Counted from the stretch's first letter, positions 1-9,575 are shown. The stretch: DNA of 64,000 nt from Gemmatimonadaceae bacterium (GCA_026706075.1 JAPOZM010000031.1:62001-126000), one strand, 5' to 3'. Notes: a model not told the origin generated them from the letters alone. Program-made: numbers and translations.

Positions 1-5
1 CGCCC

Positions 6-1103
6 ATGATACTGGTGAACCGGCACACCCGGGCCGGCGAAGCCCCCTTCCAGGCCACCCTCCGCATCGAGCCCGCCTCCCGCGTCGATCTGATCGACGT
101 GAGGGGCAAGCTCCGCGAGGAGTTCGGCGCCGACTTCACGAAGTATCCCCGCGCCTTCTACATCTCCGACCACACCACGGCGGGCTACCTGGACCAGCGC
201 CTCGCGGAGGTCTTCGACCACGACGGCGGCAACATTCAGGACTACCTCAAGCTCTTCCAGAAACTATTCCCCCCCGACGCCGGCTACGTCCACGACGAGC
301 TCGACCGCCGCACCGAGCTCTCCGACAAGGAGCGCGCCACCGAGCCCCGCAACGCCGACTCCCACCTGACCTTCATGGGAGGCGGGCTGCACAACTCCGC
401 CTCGTACGAGTTGAAGGGCGACGAGCCGGTCTGGTTCGTGGAGCTGGACGGCGTCCACGTGGGCGGCACCCGGCAGCGGCGCACCACCGTGATCGCCTAC
501 AACGGCGAGGAGGAGGCGGGCCGCATGCAGGTGCCGGTGGCGGTCTCGTCTCACGCCATCGACGCCCAGAACCTGCGCGACCCGGCCCTCGGCTTCATCG
601 GCCGCCTCGAGGAGATGGCCCGGGAGCACAAGGTCTCCTTCGGCCGCTTCGACGTCTCCCTGCCCCCCGAGGACCGAGGCGCGGGCCTGACGGTGAACGA
701 GTACGAGACCCTGCTCATGACCCACGATCTGCGGGAGGTCCTCGCCAACCCCTTCCGCTACATGGCGCGCATGGGCCGGGGCGCTCTCCAGGTCCCTCGC
801 AGCATACCCGCCAAGGCCCTGAACTACGCCCAGTACGACGCGGTGCAGATCTTCAACACGATCCTCGACCGCGCCGGCATGCGCCACTCGGTGGTGGAGA
901 GAGTGGTCAACCGGGCCCTGGCGGTCCCGGTCTCCCATTTCCTGCGGATGAAGCGGGGGATCAGCCTTCCGGTACTCGACCGCGAGTCCAACGGCGCCGG
1001 GGAGATCGGCTGGGGCACCTACCAGAGCCCCATCCTCGTCCAGTGGAACGAGCCCGGCGGCTCCGCGCGGGCCCTTGACGTCAGGCTGGTGCGGTTCGTG
1101 TAA
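6..1103 (+). CDS. YjbQ/UPF0047-like protein with C-terminal extension
   Basis: 365 residues. The N-terminal half resembles the YjbQ/UPF0047 family (secondary thiamine-phosphate synthase fold). I see SDHTTAGYL at residues 54-62, a YVHDEL segment near 94-99, NADSHLTFMGGGLHNSASY at 116-134 and GGTRQRR at 153-159, in the order in which that family has its HTT, Y-H-D, N-A-A-H-L and LGTWQ motifs. The match is divergent: WQ is replaced by RQ. Family members are about 130-140 residues long, so about 190 C-terminal residues remain unexplained. The ATG lies 6 bases into the window, so the true start could be further upstream. No terminator with a T-run follows; only a bulged AAGG/CCTT hairpin at 1117-1138. 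Family assignment is moderately sure, biochemical role unknown. Confidence 0.6.
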   Translation: MILVNRHTRAGEAPFQATLRIEPASRVDLIDVRGKLREEFGADFTKYPRAFYISDHTTAGYLDQRLAEVFDHDGGNIQDYLKLFQKLFPPDAGYVHDELDRRTELSDKERATEPRNADSHLTFMGGGLHNSASYELKGDEPVWFVELDGVHVGGTRQRRTTVIAYNGEEEAGRMQVPVAVSSHAIDAQNLRDPALGFIGRLEEMAREHKVSFGRFDVSLPPEDRGAGLTVNEYETLLMTHDLREVLANPFRYMARMGRGALQVPRSIPAKALNYAQYDAVQIFNTILDRAGMRHSVVERVVNRALAVPVSHFLRMKRGISLPVLDRESNGAGEIGWGTYQSPILVQWNEPGGSARALDVRLVRFV

Positions 1104-1236
1104 GCCAGCCGCAGGCAAGGTCCCCCAGCAGGGGCCTTCCGGGTTCGACAGGTCTCGGTGGTCCTGCAAGGTCGACAGGCCCCGTTGACCAATCCTGTAC
1201 ATCTGTTGTAGCCCACAGGGGTGGAACACGGCCCAA

Positions 1237-3597
1237 GTGCTGAGAACGGCCATCTCCGCGGTTCTGGCAATCGGCCTGGCGCTGCCGTCGCCGCAGGCAG
1301 GCGCGCAGAGCGGGGAGAGCGACCTCCACGTCGGGCTGTTGCTCGATTCCCAGCCCCATGAAACCGACTCCGGAAGCGATCTGGAATCCCTCAGGGAGGA
1401 GATTCACAGGGTGCTTGGTGCCGGAAGGTCGGTCCATTTCCTCCCGGAGCATCTGCGTTTCGGCGCGGGGCTCGCGGACTACCTGTCCCTGGCGAACGAT
1501 CCCGCCGTCGATCTGATCATTTCCGCGGGGCCGGCAAGCGCGGCGATGCTGGCCGCCCAGGGCGGTCTGCCGAAACCGACGATCGCCGTGGGGATCCTCG
1601 ACGTGTCGCTGCAGCGGATGCCGCTGGTCGAGCCCGGCGTCTCCGGGATGCGCAACTTCACCTATGTCCTCGGCGCTCACGCGATCGAGAAGGACCTGGA
1701 GGCGTTCCACCGCATCCAACCCTTCAGGCGTCTCGCCGTCATCGTCAGTGAGACCCTGAGGGACCGTCTGGACCTCGAGAGCTTCTTCCAACGCCTCGCC
1801 GCCCCCTACCAGGCCCGGGCGGAACTGGTCTTCTGGGAGGCGCAAACCCCCCTCCCCGCGATGGGCGACTCGGTCGACGCGGTGTACCTGACGACGATGT
1901 TCGAGCGCAGTCCCGAGGAGATCGCCACCCTGGCCGCCGCCATGGCCGGGCGCGGGCTGCCTTCCTTTGCCATGAGCCGGGCTTATGTGGATGCGGGCGT
2001 GATGGGGTGCATCGGCGACCAGGACGCCCGGGACCAGATCGTCCGCAGCCTGGCCCTGATCGTCGAGGGAGTCGCCCTTGGGGAGGAGCTGGCGGCGATG
2101 CCCGTCCAGGGCAACCTCGACGAGCAATGGGTGCTGAACGCCGCGACGGTCCGGAAGATCGGCCTCGACCTCTCTTTCGAAACGCTGTTCTCCGCCCGCT
2201 TCCTCAGGGCCGACGAACCGTCCGGGGCTCCGCGCTTCGGTTTGCAGGAGGTCATCGCCGAGGGCTTGCGGAGCAACCTCGACCTGCGCATCGAGAAGAG
2301 CAACGTCGATCTGGCGGCGCAGGAGATGCGCGAGGCGAGGTCGTCCCTGCTGCCTTCTGTGGAGACCTCCGCCACCCTGCTGCAGATCGACCCGGAGGCG
2401 GCGGAACGCGCCTTCGGTCAACAACCTGAGCGCTCCGGACTGGCCACCGGTACCGTGCAGCAGGTGCTGTTCTCCGATCCGGCCCTGGCCAACGTGGAAA
2501 TCCAGCGGTACCTCGCCGAGGCCGCCCGCCACCGAGCCGACCTTGTGGCCCTGGACGTGGTGCTGAACCTCGCCACGGCCTACTTCGACATCCTGCTGGC
2601 CAGGACCGCGGGACGGATCCAGGACGAGAACCTCGAGGCCTCGCGCCGCAACCTGAAGGTCGCCCGCACCCGCCACGCCGTCGGCTACGCCGGCGTCGCC
2701 GACGTATACCGCTGGGAGAGCGAAGTCGCGCGGGCGACCCAGGCCTCCATCCAGGCTTTCAACTCCCTGTATCTTGCCAAGGTGCAGCTCAACCGGTTGC
2801 TGAACCGGCCCGATATCGGCGAGGAGTTCGAGGTGGAGGATGCCGCGCTTTCCGACGATCTCTTCGACGGCTTCGACCCGACACGTATGGGAGACCTGAT
2901 CCGCCGCGCACGAGACGTGGAGATCCTGACCGACTTCCTCGTCCAAGAGGCCCTCGGGAACATGCCTTCGCTGAAACAGCTGGAGGCCAACATGAGAGCG
3001 GCCGGGCGCCGGCAGCGGATGAACTACCGGCAGTACTACCTGCCGTCAGTGGCCCTGCGGGGGCAGGCCGACTACACCTTCTGGCGTGACGGCCAGGGGA
3101 TGCCGCAGGCCCCGGCGCCTCCCCTCGATGCGACCTGGAACCTCGCCCTTCACTTCACCTATCCCCTCTTCCAGGGCAGCCAGCGCAAGGTCGCCGTCGA
3201 CCGGACGGCGGTGCAGCAGCGGCAGCTCCGCCTTCAGGAAGAGAGCCTGCGACAGCAGCTCTCCCAGGCGGTCCGCGTGCGGATGGCGAACCTGGTTTCG
3301 AGGAGGACCAACATCCACTTTGCCCAGGTGGCCGCTGCCAGCGCCCGCCGGAACTTCGAGCTTGTGCAGGATGCCTATGAGAAAGGCCTGCTGGGAATCG
3401 CCCCCTTGGTGGATGCGCAGCGAGCCGCCCTCTCGGCAAGCCAGGGGGAGGCCGGTGCGGTGTACGAGTACCTGGTCAGCTATCTGCAGCTGGAGAACAG
3501 CGTAGGGGGCTACACCATGTTCATGACTCCCGAGGAACGGGAAGCCTTCGTCGGGCGTCTCACGGCGTTCTTCTCGGAGAGAAAAAGGACCCCATGA
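1237..3597 (+). CDS. TolC-family outer-membrane factor with N-terminal ABC-type binding-protein domain
   Basis: 786 residues from a GTG start. Residues 1-24 look like a signal peptide. Residues about 28-325 resemble a type 1 periplasmic binding fold of the ABC_sub_bind kind: alternating strands and helices, LIISAGPASAAML near 88-100, and VDAVYLTTMFERSP near 211. Residues about 334-786 are a TolC/OEP domain, starting with FGLQEVIAEGLRSNLDLRIE and with the repeated helical pattern of outer-membrane channel factors. Ordinary TolC proteins have about 450 residues and lack the first domain. The gene overlaps the following adaptor gene by ATGA and so forms the outer-membrane part of an RND pump. 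The extra domain would sit in the periplasm and might sense or bind substrate; that is inference. Domain calls come from sequence pattern only. Confidence 0.78.
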   Translation: MLRTAISAVLAIGLALPSPQAGAQSGESDLHVGLLLDSQPHETDSGSDLESLREEIHRVLGAGRSVHFLPEHLRFGAGLADYLSLANDPAVDLIISAGPASAAMLAAQGGLPKPTIAVGILDVSLQRMPLVEPGVSGMRNFTYVLGAHAIEKDLEAFHRIQPFRRLAVIVSETLRDRLDLESFFQRLAAPYQARAELVFWEAQTPLPAMGDSVDAVYLTTMFERSPEEIATLAAAMAGRGLPSFAMSRAYVDAGVMGCIGDQDARDQIVRSLALIVEGVALGEELAAMPVQGNLDEQWVLNAATVRKIGLDLSFETLFSARFLRADEPSGAPRFGLQEVIAEGLRSNLDLRIEKSNVDLAAQEMREARSSLLPSVETSATLLQIDPEAAERAFGQQPERSGLATGTVQQVLFSDPALANVEIQRYLAEAARHRADLVALDVVLNLATAYFDILLARTAGRIQDENLEASRRNLKVARTRHAVGYAGVADVYRWESEVARATQASIQAFNSLYLAKVQLNRLLNRPDIGEEFEVEDAALSDDLFDGFDPTRMGDLIRRARDVEILTDFLVQEALGNMPSLKQLEANMRAAGRRQRMNYRQYYLPSVALRGQADYTFWRDGQGMPQAPAPPLDATWNLALHFTYPLFQGSQRKVAVDRTAVQQRQLRLQEESLRQQLSQAVRVRMANLVSRRTNIHFAQVAAASARRNFELVQDAYEKGLLGIAPLVDAQRAALSASQGEAGAVYEYLVSYLQLENSVGGYTMFMTPEEREAFVGRLTAFFSERKRTP

Positions 3598-4670
3598 AGC
3601 GAGGGACGCTTTCCGCACTTGCCTTGGGGCTGTCGACCGGCTGCGGAGAGGAACCGCCGGCCCCCGAACCGATCCGCCCGGTGAAGTACGCCGCGGTTCG
3701 CCCCGCCAGCGCGGTCCACAGCCAGCGCTTTGCCGGCACCGCCAGGGCCGGCACCGAAGCCAGGCTCAGCTTCCGGACCGGAGGGCTCATCGAGTCGATC
3801 GACGTCAAGGCGGGGGACCGGGTGAAGGCCGGCCAGCGTCTCGCCGCCCTCGACAGCCGGGATGCCGCTCTCGCGTACCAGAAGGCGAGGGCGGCCCTGG
3901 AGAACGCACGGGTGCAGAGAGCCAATGCGCAGTCCAGTCTCACCCGGGTCCGGCAACTCTACCAGGCCGACAACGTCTCCCTCGCCGAGTACGAGCAGGC
4001 CAAGGCCGGCTATGCCGCGGCCACGTCCAGCCATGAGTCCGCCGGCAAGAGCCTGGATCTGCAGGAGCGCCAGCTGAGGTTCAACGAGATTCACGCGCCT
4101 GTCGACGGTATCGTCACGGCGGTCAACTTCGGGGTCAACGAGGTGATCCAGGCCGGAGCGCCCCTGGTGGAGCTGAGCGCCGGCGAGGAGATCGAAATGG
4201 AGGTGGGGGTCCCCGAGGGCCATATCGCCGGGATCCGGAACGGAGACCCGGTGCGCGTTCGTTTCTCGGCCCTTCCCGGGGCGGAATTCGCCGCCCGGGT
4301 GCGGGAACTATCCTACGCCCTCGATGCATCCAGCACCTATCCCGTCCGGGTGCGGCTCGACGCCCCCTCCTCGTCCATCCGGCCCGGCATGGCAGGAGAT
4401 GCGGAGTTTCTCTTCGGCGCCGGCGGGCCGGCGGACCCGCTGGTGGTCCCGACCAAGGCGGTGGGGGAAGACGCCCGGGGGCGGTACGTCTTTGTGATAG
4501 GCGGAGTCGACGAGGGCGTGGGGACGGTTCAGCGGCGGACGGTCCGCGTCGGCAGTCTGGTGGCGGACGGTTTCGTCGTCGAGGAGGGGCTCGCCGACGG
4601 GGAGTTGGTCGCGACGGCGGGCCTCGGGTCGCTGATGAACGGGATGAAGGTGCGGCTCCTGCGGGAGTGA
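3594..4670 (+). CDS. RND efflux periplasmic adaptor (membrane fusion) lipoprotein
   Basis: 358 residues. The start overlaps the TolC-like stop (ATGA), so translation is coupled. The N-terminus has a short hydrophobic segment and a lipobox LSTGC, lipidating Cys17. A biotinyl-lipoyl-like half-motif follows (GLIESIDVKAGDRVKAGQRL, about residues 64-83), then a helical hairpin (about 85-155), the second lipoyl half (IHAPVDGIVTAV, about 164-175) and a beta-barrel/MP-proximal region. This is the usual HlyD/AcrA layout. The protein links the inner-membrane RND permease encoded next with the TolC-like factor encoded before it. Substrate cannot be read from the sequence. Confidence 0.88.
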   Translation: MKRGTLSALALGLSTGCGEEPPAPEPIRPVKYAAVRPASAVHSQRFAGTARAGTEARLSFRTGGLIESIDVKAGDRVKAGQRLAALDSRDAALAYQKARAALENARVQRANAQSSLTRVRQLYQADNVSLAEYEQAKAGYAAATSSHESAGKSLDLQERQLRFNEIHAPVDGIVTAVNFGVNEVIQAGAPLVELSAGEEIEMEVGVPEGHIAGIRNGDPVRVRFSALPGAEFAARVRELSYALDASSTYPVRVRLDAPSSSIRPGMAGDAEFLFGAGGPADPLVVPTKAVGEDARGRYVFVIGGVDEGVGTVQRRTVRVGSLVADGFVVEEGLADGELVATAGLGSLMNGMKVRLLRE

Positions 4671-4698
4671 GCAGCCCCCGACCTGAGCCAGAGCCGCC

Positions 4699-7600
4699 AT
4701 GAATCTCACCCGGATCGCCCTGGACAACAGCCGCGTCACCATCGTGGCCCTGCTCGTCGTTCTGGTTCTCGGCCTGGCCGGGTACCGGACGATGCCGCGC
4801 GACAGCATGCCTCCTTTCACGATCCGCGCCGCCTCGGTGGTGACCGGTTTTGCCGGCGCCGGTCCCGAGCGCGTCGAGTCCCTGATCACCGCCAGGATCG
4901 AGGAGGTCGCGCAGGAGCTGCCCGAGCTGGAGACCGTCACCAGTGAGTCGCGGACAGGTCTGTCGGTAGTGGCGGTGGCACTGAAACCGGAGACATCGCC
5001 GGGGGAGCTCCAGGCTGTATGGGATCGGTTGCGGCGCAAGATCGACGCCATTCGCCCGGACCTGCCCGAGGGCATCCATGGCCCCGAGGTAAAGGACGAC
5101 GGCCTCGGGGTGGTGTACGGCATCGTGATCGGCCTGACAGGGGATGGTTTCAGCTTCGCCGAAATGGAGGTGCTCGCCCGGGAACTGCGGGACGACCTCA
5201 TCAAGCTGCCCGGGGCCTCCGAGGTGAGGATCAGCGGAATCCAGAAAGAGCGGATATACCTGCAGTTCAACGATGCCCGGATGGCGGATCTGGGGCTCTC
5301 CGCCCAGAAGATCAGGAACAACATCGCCGCCACGAACATCGTCTTCCCCGGCGGCGAGGTAAGCCTGGAGGACGAACGCCTGGTCCTCGAGCCGACCGGC
5401 AGCTACGCCGATCTGGATGACCTGGCAAGGACGTTGATCCCCGTGGGCCAGGCCGGGCAGGTGTACCTCGGGGACATCACCCGCATCATCCGGAAGTACG
5501 AGACGCCCATTCAGCGCCTGGTCAGGATCAACGGTCAGCCGGGGCTGTCCCTCTCGGTGGCCCTCGGCGAAGGGGCCAACATCATCGCACTGGGAAGGGA
5601 GGTGGACCGGCTGGTAGCCGACCGCCAGCCGCGGGCCCCCCTCGGGATCGCCTTCAACAGGGTGGCTTCCCAGGATTTCGAGGTGGAGAAGTCCGTCGCC
5701 GACTTCACCAGCAATCTCCTCCAGAGCGTCGCCGTGGTCCTGGTGACCATGCTGCTCTTCCTGGGGCTGCGCACCGGCCTTGTGGTGGCGAGCCTCATTC
5801 CCATGACGATCGTCGCCACTCTCTTCGCCATGGGTCTGTTGGAAACCGGTCTCAACCAGGTGTCGCTGGCGGCGCTGATCATGGCCCTGGGCATGCTCGT
5901 GGACAACGCCATCGTGGTGTCGGAAGCGATCGCGGTGAAGATGGAAAGGGGCACCGGCGCCAGGGAGGCCGCCATCGAATCGGCCCGGGAGCTGGCGGCT
6001 CCGCTCCTGGTTTCATCGCTGACCACCTCCGCCGCCTTCCTCTCCTTCTTCCTGGCCCCGTCCATCATGGGCGAGATGATGGCCCCGCTCTTCAGCGTGA
6101 TCTCCATGGCCCTGCTCTCGTCCTGGCTGCTCTCCCTGACCATGGTCACGCTGCTGGCCGTGTACTTCCTGCGGGTGAGACAGCAGCCCATCCAGTCGGC
6201 GAAGAGCAGCCTCATCGAGCGTCTGAACGGGCATTACAATGGATTGCTGCTCAAGGCCCTTCGGCGCCCCTGGTCGTCTTGCGGAATCATCGCCGGTCTG
6301 TTCCTGCTGTCGCTACTGGGGTTTGGTCTCCTGCCGTTCATCTTCTTTCCCGACAGCCAGCGCAACCTGTTGACGCTGAATCTGAGCCTTCCCCCGGGCA
6401 CGCGGATCGAGACCACGACCGCCCGGGTGCAGATGATCGAGGAGTACATCGCGGACAGTCTCCTGGTGGGCGGCCAACGAAGCCGGGGGGTGACCGACTG
6501 GGCCGCCTTCATCGGCGAGGGACCCCCCTCCTACGACCTGGGGTACCAGCCTGGAGAGGGCAATCCGGGTTCCGCCCACCTGTTGCTGAACACCACATCG
6601 GGCGAGGACAACCAGTGGATCATGGACCGCCTGGACGGGTTCTGCTTCCACTCCTTTCCCGACGCCGAGGCAAGAGTCTCCAGGCTGTCCGGGGGCGGCG
6701 GTGGCGGGAGCGACGTGGCCGTGCGGATCACCGGGCCGGACCCCGACGAGCTGTTCGCGATCGCCGGACGCATCAAGCAACGGCTCGACCGAATCACCGG
6801 CACCTGGAACATCGGGGACGACTGGGGGCCAAAGATCAAGAAGGTCGTCGTCGACATCGACCAGTCGAGGACCCGGAAGGCCGGCCTGACCAACCAGGAC
6901 ATCGCCCTTTCGCTGCAGGCCGCGCTCTCCGGGTTCGATGTAGGCGCCTTCCGCGAGGGCGACCGGAGCATTCCGATCGTGCTGCGCCACGAGAGCAGCC
7001 AGGAGGTCGATGTGCGCCAGCTGGAGAGCCTGAACATCTTCGCCCAGGGATCGGGAACCAACGTACCCCTGGGACAGGTGGCGCAGATCATCCCGCAGTG
7101 GCAGCTGCCCAGGATCAAGCGGCGCGACCTGAACCGCACCATGACGGTGACGTGTGACGCCGCGAAGGGATTCACCCCGACGGACATCACCGACGCCCTC
7201 GTCCCCTGGCTCGAGGAGGACAGCCGGTCCTGGAAGCAGGGCTACCGCTACGAGTTGGGAGGGGAATCAGAGGAGAGCGGGGATGCCATGGGCGCCGTCG
7301 TCTCGAAGCTGCCTCTCTCCGCCTTCATCATCCTCGCGCTGCTGATCCTGCAGTTCAACTCCGTCCGCAAGACCTTCATCGTGCTGAGCACCATCCCTCT
7401 CGGTTTGATCGGGGTGGTCGCCGGGTTGCTGGTCTTCCGCTCGTTCTTCGGCTTCTTCGCCTTTCTGGGGTTGATCTCGCTGGCGGGCATCGTCATCAAC
7501 AACGCCATCGTTCTCCTCGACCGCATACAGATCGAACAGGACCGGTCCGGACGGCCGTCAGTCGATGCGATCGTCGCCGCGGCCCGACAGCGTTTCCGCC

Positions 7601-7773
7601 CCATCCTGCTGACCACCTGCACGACCACCCTGGGGTTGGTTCCCCTCTATCTCGGCGGCGGGCTGATGTGGGAACCGATGGCGGTGTCCATCATGGTGGG
7701 CCTGCTCTTTGCGACGGTGATCACCCTGCTCTTCGTACCGGTGCTGTACAAGATTCTCTTCGGTGTGAAGTGA
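4699..7773 (+). CDS. RND efflux permease (AcrB-type, inner membrane)
   Basis: 1024 residues, the usual length for an AcrB/MexB-type resistance-nodulation-division permease. TM1 (about residues 13-32) is followed by a porter domain, a cluster of transmembrane helices (about 335-530), a second porter domain and C-terminal helices (about 865-1020). The TM4 motif reads GMLVDNAIVV, with D402 in place of the first and N403 in place of the second of the two proton-relay aspartates of AcrB. It lies 28 bases after the adaptor gene and is the last gene of the TolC-adaptor-permease operon. It is driven by the proton gradient and exports small molecules; which ones is unknown. The converging dehydrogenase gene ends 34 bases beyond it, with no T-run terminator between. 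Confidence 0.92.
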   Translation: MNLTRIALDNSRVTIVALLVVLVLGLAGYRTMPRDSMPPFTIRAASVVTGFAGAGPERVESLITARIEEVAQELPELETVTSESRTGLSVVAVALKPETSPGELQAVWDRLRRKIDAIRPDLPEGIHGPEVKDDGLGVVYGIVIGLTGDGFSFAEMEVLARELRDDLIKLPGASEVRISGIQKERIYLQFNDARMADLGLSAQKIRNNIAATNIVFPGGEVSLEDERLVLEPTGSYADLDDLARTLIPVGQAGQVYLGDITRIIRKYETPIQRLVRINGQPGLSLSVALGEGANIIALGREVDRLVADRQPRAPLGIAFNRVASQDFEVEKSVADFTSNLLQSVAVVLVTMLLFLGLRTGLVVASLIPMTIVATLFAMGLLETGLNQVSLAALIMALGMLVDNAIVVSEAIAVKMERGTGAREAAIESARELAAPLLVSSLTTSAAFLSFFLAPSIMGEMMAPLFSVISMALLSSWLLSLTMVTLLAVYFLRVRQQPIQSAKSSLIERLNGHYNGLLLKALRRPWSSCGIIAGLFLLSLLGFGLLPFIFFPDSQRNLLTLNLSLPPGTRIETTTARVQMIEEYIADSLLVGGQRSRGVTDWAAFIGEGPPSYDLGYQPGEGNPGSAHLLLNTTSGEDNQWIMDRLDGFCFHSFPDAEARVSRLSGGGGGGSDVAVRITGPDPDELFAIAGRIKQRLDRITGTWNIGDDWGPKIKKVVVDIDQSRTRKAGLTNQDIALSLQAALSGFDVGAFREGDRSIPIVLRHESSQEVDVRQLESLNIFAQGSGTNVPLGQVAQIIPQWQLPRIKRRDLNRTMTVTCDAAKGFTPTDITDALVPWLEEDSRSWKQGYRYELGGESEESGDAMGAVVSKLPLSAFIILALLILQFNSVRKTFIVLSTIPLGLIGVVAGLLVFRSFFGFFAFLGLISLAGIVINNAIVLLDRIQIEQDRSGRPSVDAIVAAARQRFRPILLTTCTTTLGLVPLYLGGGLMWEPMAVSIMVGLLFATVITLLFVPVLYKILFGVK

Positions 7774-7807
7774 AATCGCCAGGCCGTCCCCCTGGTTGGC
7801 CCCTTGG

Positions 7808-8917
7808 CTACGGCTTCACCACCGCCCGGGTCACCGCCGTGGTGCGGTCCTGGCCGAACCACTCGGCGGTCTCGAAGGCGGTGTTGATCTCCTCCAGGCC
7901 GAAGCTGTGGGAGATGAGATCGGCCAGCGGATACCGGTGGCGGGTGCGCTCCAGCATCTCCAGGGCCGCCGGCAGCAGGCGCGGGCTGTAGAACGAGACC
8001 GGGACGATGTACTTGATGCCGTGGAGCACCCGGTTGATGTCGATCTCCACCATCGACTCCCTGGAGATGTTGCCGATCTCGATGTAGCGGCCACCGGGCC
8101 TGAGCATCTCCAGGCCCTCCGGCACGACCCCGGGGAAGCCCACCACCTCGACCACGGTGTCGGCGCCCGAGCGGCCGCCGCCGACCCACTCCTTCACCTG
8201 CGCGATCCGGTCCTGGGGGTCGGGGATCTCGTTGATGTCGATCGTGTGGTCGGCGCCGCAGCGGCGGGCCAGTTCCAGGCGCGGCTGCTGGCCGTCAATG
8301 GCGATGATCGGTCCCGCGCCGCGCTCGCGGGCATAGGCGATGCCGTAGAGACCGAGACCCCCGGCCCCCTGGAAGACGACGGCGTCCCCGGCCCGCAGGT
8401 CGGAGCGCTCGATGCCCTCCATCACCGTGGCCGCGGCGCAGTTGACGGAGGTCAGGGCGTCGTCGGAGAGATCGGAGTCGACGCGGAAGACGAAGGACCC
8501 CGGCCTGACGTACCAGTAGTCGGAGAAGCCGCCGTGGCAGTAGGGCCACTCCTCCACGGGCCGCACGATCTCGAAGTTGTGGAGGCAGTCGGTGAACTCG
8601 CCGCGGATGCAGTGGTAGCAGCGGTGGCAGGGGGTGTAGTAGCTGAAGATCACCCGGTCCCCCTCCTTCAGGGGACGCTCCAGGCAGTCGGTGGAGACCC
8701 GGGAGCCCATGGAGTGGACCCGCCCCACCAGCTCGTGGCCGTGGACGCAGCCGTGCATCTGGATGTCGCCGCGCCACAGGTGCAGGTCGGAGCCGCAGAC
8801 GCCGCAGCCCGTGACCTTCACCAGGATGCCTTCGGGCTCGACCTCGGGGACCGGCAGCTCCCGGATCGCGAAGCGGTAGTCTTCGACGAGCACCGCCGCC
8901 CGGCCGCGCTCAGCCAC
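7808..8917 (-). CDS. Zinc-dependent medium-chain alcohol dehydrogenase
   Basis: 369 residues, GTG start, overlapping the upstream lipoprotein gene by 8 bases. Catalytic zinc ligands are visible: Cys41 in GCGVCGSD and His61-Glu62 in HGHELVGRV. The four structural-zinc cysteines are Cys97, Cys100, Cys103 and Cys111 in a CxxCxxCx7C arrangement. The Rossmann motif is GAGGLGLYG near 184-192, and a likely NAD-ribose-binding Asp follows in IIAIDGQ. This fits the sorbitol/threonine/alcohol dehydrogenase group of the MDR superfamily, probably NAD-dependent. The substrate is not evident. It is the last gene of a leftward operon with transaldolase and a lipoprotein, so a sugar or polyol substrate is possible but unproven. 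Confidence 0.88.
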   Translation of the reverse strand: MAERGRAAVLVEDYRFAIRELPVPEVEPEGILVKVTGCGVCGSDLHLWRGDIQMHGCVHGHELVGRVHSMGSRVSTDCLERPLKEGDRVIFSYYTPCHRCYHCIRGEFTDCLHNFEIVRPVEEWPYCHGGFSDYWYVRPGSFVFRVDSDLSDDALTSVNCAAATVMEGIERSDLRAGDAVVFQGAGGLGLYGIAYARERGAGPIIAIDGQQPRLELARRCGADHTIDINEIPDPQDRIAQVKEWVGGGRSGADTVVEVVGFPGVVPEGLEMLRPGGRYIEIGNISRESMVEIDINRVLHGIKYIVPVSFYSPRLLPAALEMLERTRHRYPLADLISHSFGLEEINTAFETAEWFGQDRTTAVTRAVVKP

Positions 8918-9575
8918 TGGCCGCCGCCATGACCCACGCCTTGACCCAGCCCCAGGAATTGCTCTCGGCAGCCGCCCTGCCGCTGGCTTCCCCGCAATCC
9001 CTCGACAAGGGATCGCACACCCAGCGCCGGATGCGCCACATGCCGTCCTCGTCCTGGCGCAGCTTGAAGGTCATCAACTGGTCGACGAAGAAGCCTTCGT
9101 CCGGCTTTGTCAGGAGCAGCAACTCCACCCGCCCCCGAAAAACGAGCCAGTCCTCCTCCGGATGGCCGTCCGGATCCCCCTCGAACTCCATGGGCGAGTC
9201 GGCCCCCGACTCCTCGTACCTCCTCGAGGTCCAGAAGTCGAACTCGATCTTGCGAAAGATGCCGAAGACCCCCCGCCTCGAGTCGCCCCTGCCCATGAGC
9301 TCCAGCTCCTCCTCTTTGTCGCTCCAATAGAGGAGCTGGCCCAGACAGTTCTCCTCGGTGAACCAGAAGCCGTCGTCCAGCAGGCTCGCGAGGAGGTCCG
9401 GGTCGCGCTCCTCGAAGGCGCGCTCGAGGCTCTCCATGGCGTCCTCGGGAGTACATGCGGGACACTCTTCGCCATCCGGGCCGGGCGGTGGAGGCGGCGC
9501 GGCCCCGCGGTCGGCGCACTGGACCGACATCAGGGCCGCGGCCAGGATCGCCGGGAGTACGCGATGGAATCCCAT
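8910..9575 (-). CDS. Putative lipoprotein, possibly NTF2-like
   Basis: 221 residues from the ATG at 9575; a longer reading from 9617 would overlap the transaldolase gene. The N-terminus MGFHRVLPAILAAALMSVQC is a signal peptide with a lipobox ending at Cys20. A Pro/Gly-rich linker follows, then ESLERAFEERDPDLLASLL near residue 50, a helix followed by a turn that resembles the first helix of SnoaL/NTF2-like domains, and several amphipathic strands. The fold guess is weak. The gene lies 14 bases after transaldolase and overlaps the dehydrogenase, so the three are co-transcribed. Function unknown. Confidence 0.75.
   Translation of the reverse strand: MGFHRVLPAILAAALMSVQCADRGAAPPPPPGPDGEECPACTPEDAMESLERAFEERDPDLLASLLDDGFWFTEENCLGQLLYWSDKEEELELMGRGDSRRGVFGIFRKIEFDFWTSRRYEESGADSPMEFEGDPDGHPEEDWLVFRGRVELLLLTKPDEGFFVDQLMTFKLRQDEDGMWRIRRWVCDPLSRDCGEASGRAAAESNSWGWVKAWVMAAASG

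Noticed and set aside
1117..1138. Hairpin after the YjbQ-like gene as a terminator
   Set aside because: The stem is short with a bulge and has no T-run behind it.
4699..7773. Heavy-metal (CzcA-type) RND pump
   Set aside because: TM4 motif is VDN rather than the HME-type pattern and no metal-binding N-terminal or neighbouring metal regulator is seen; drug/lipid-type RND is more likely.
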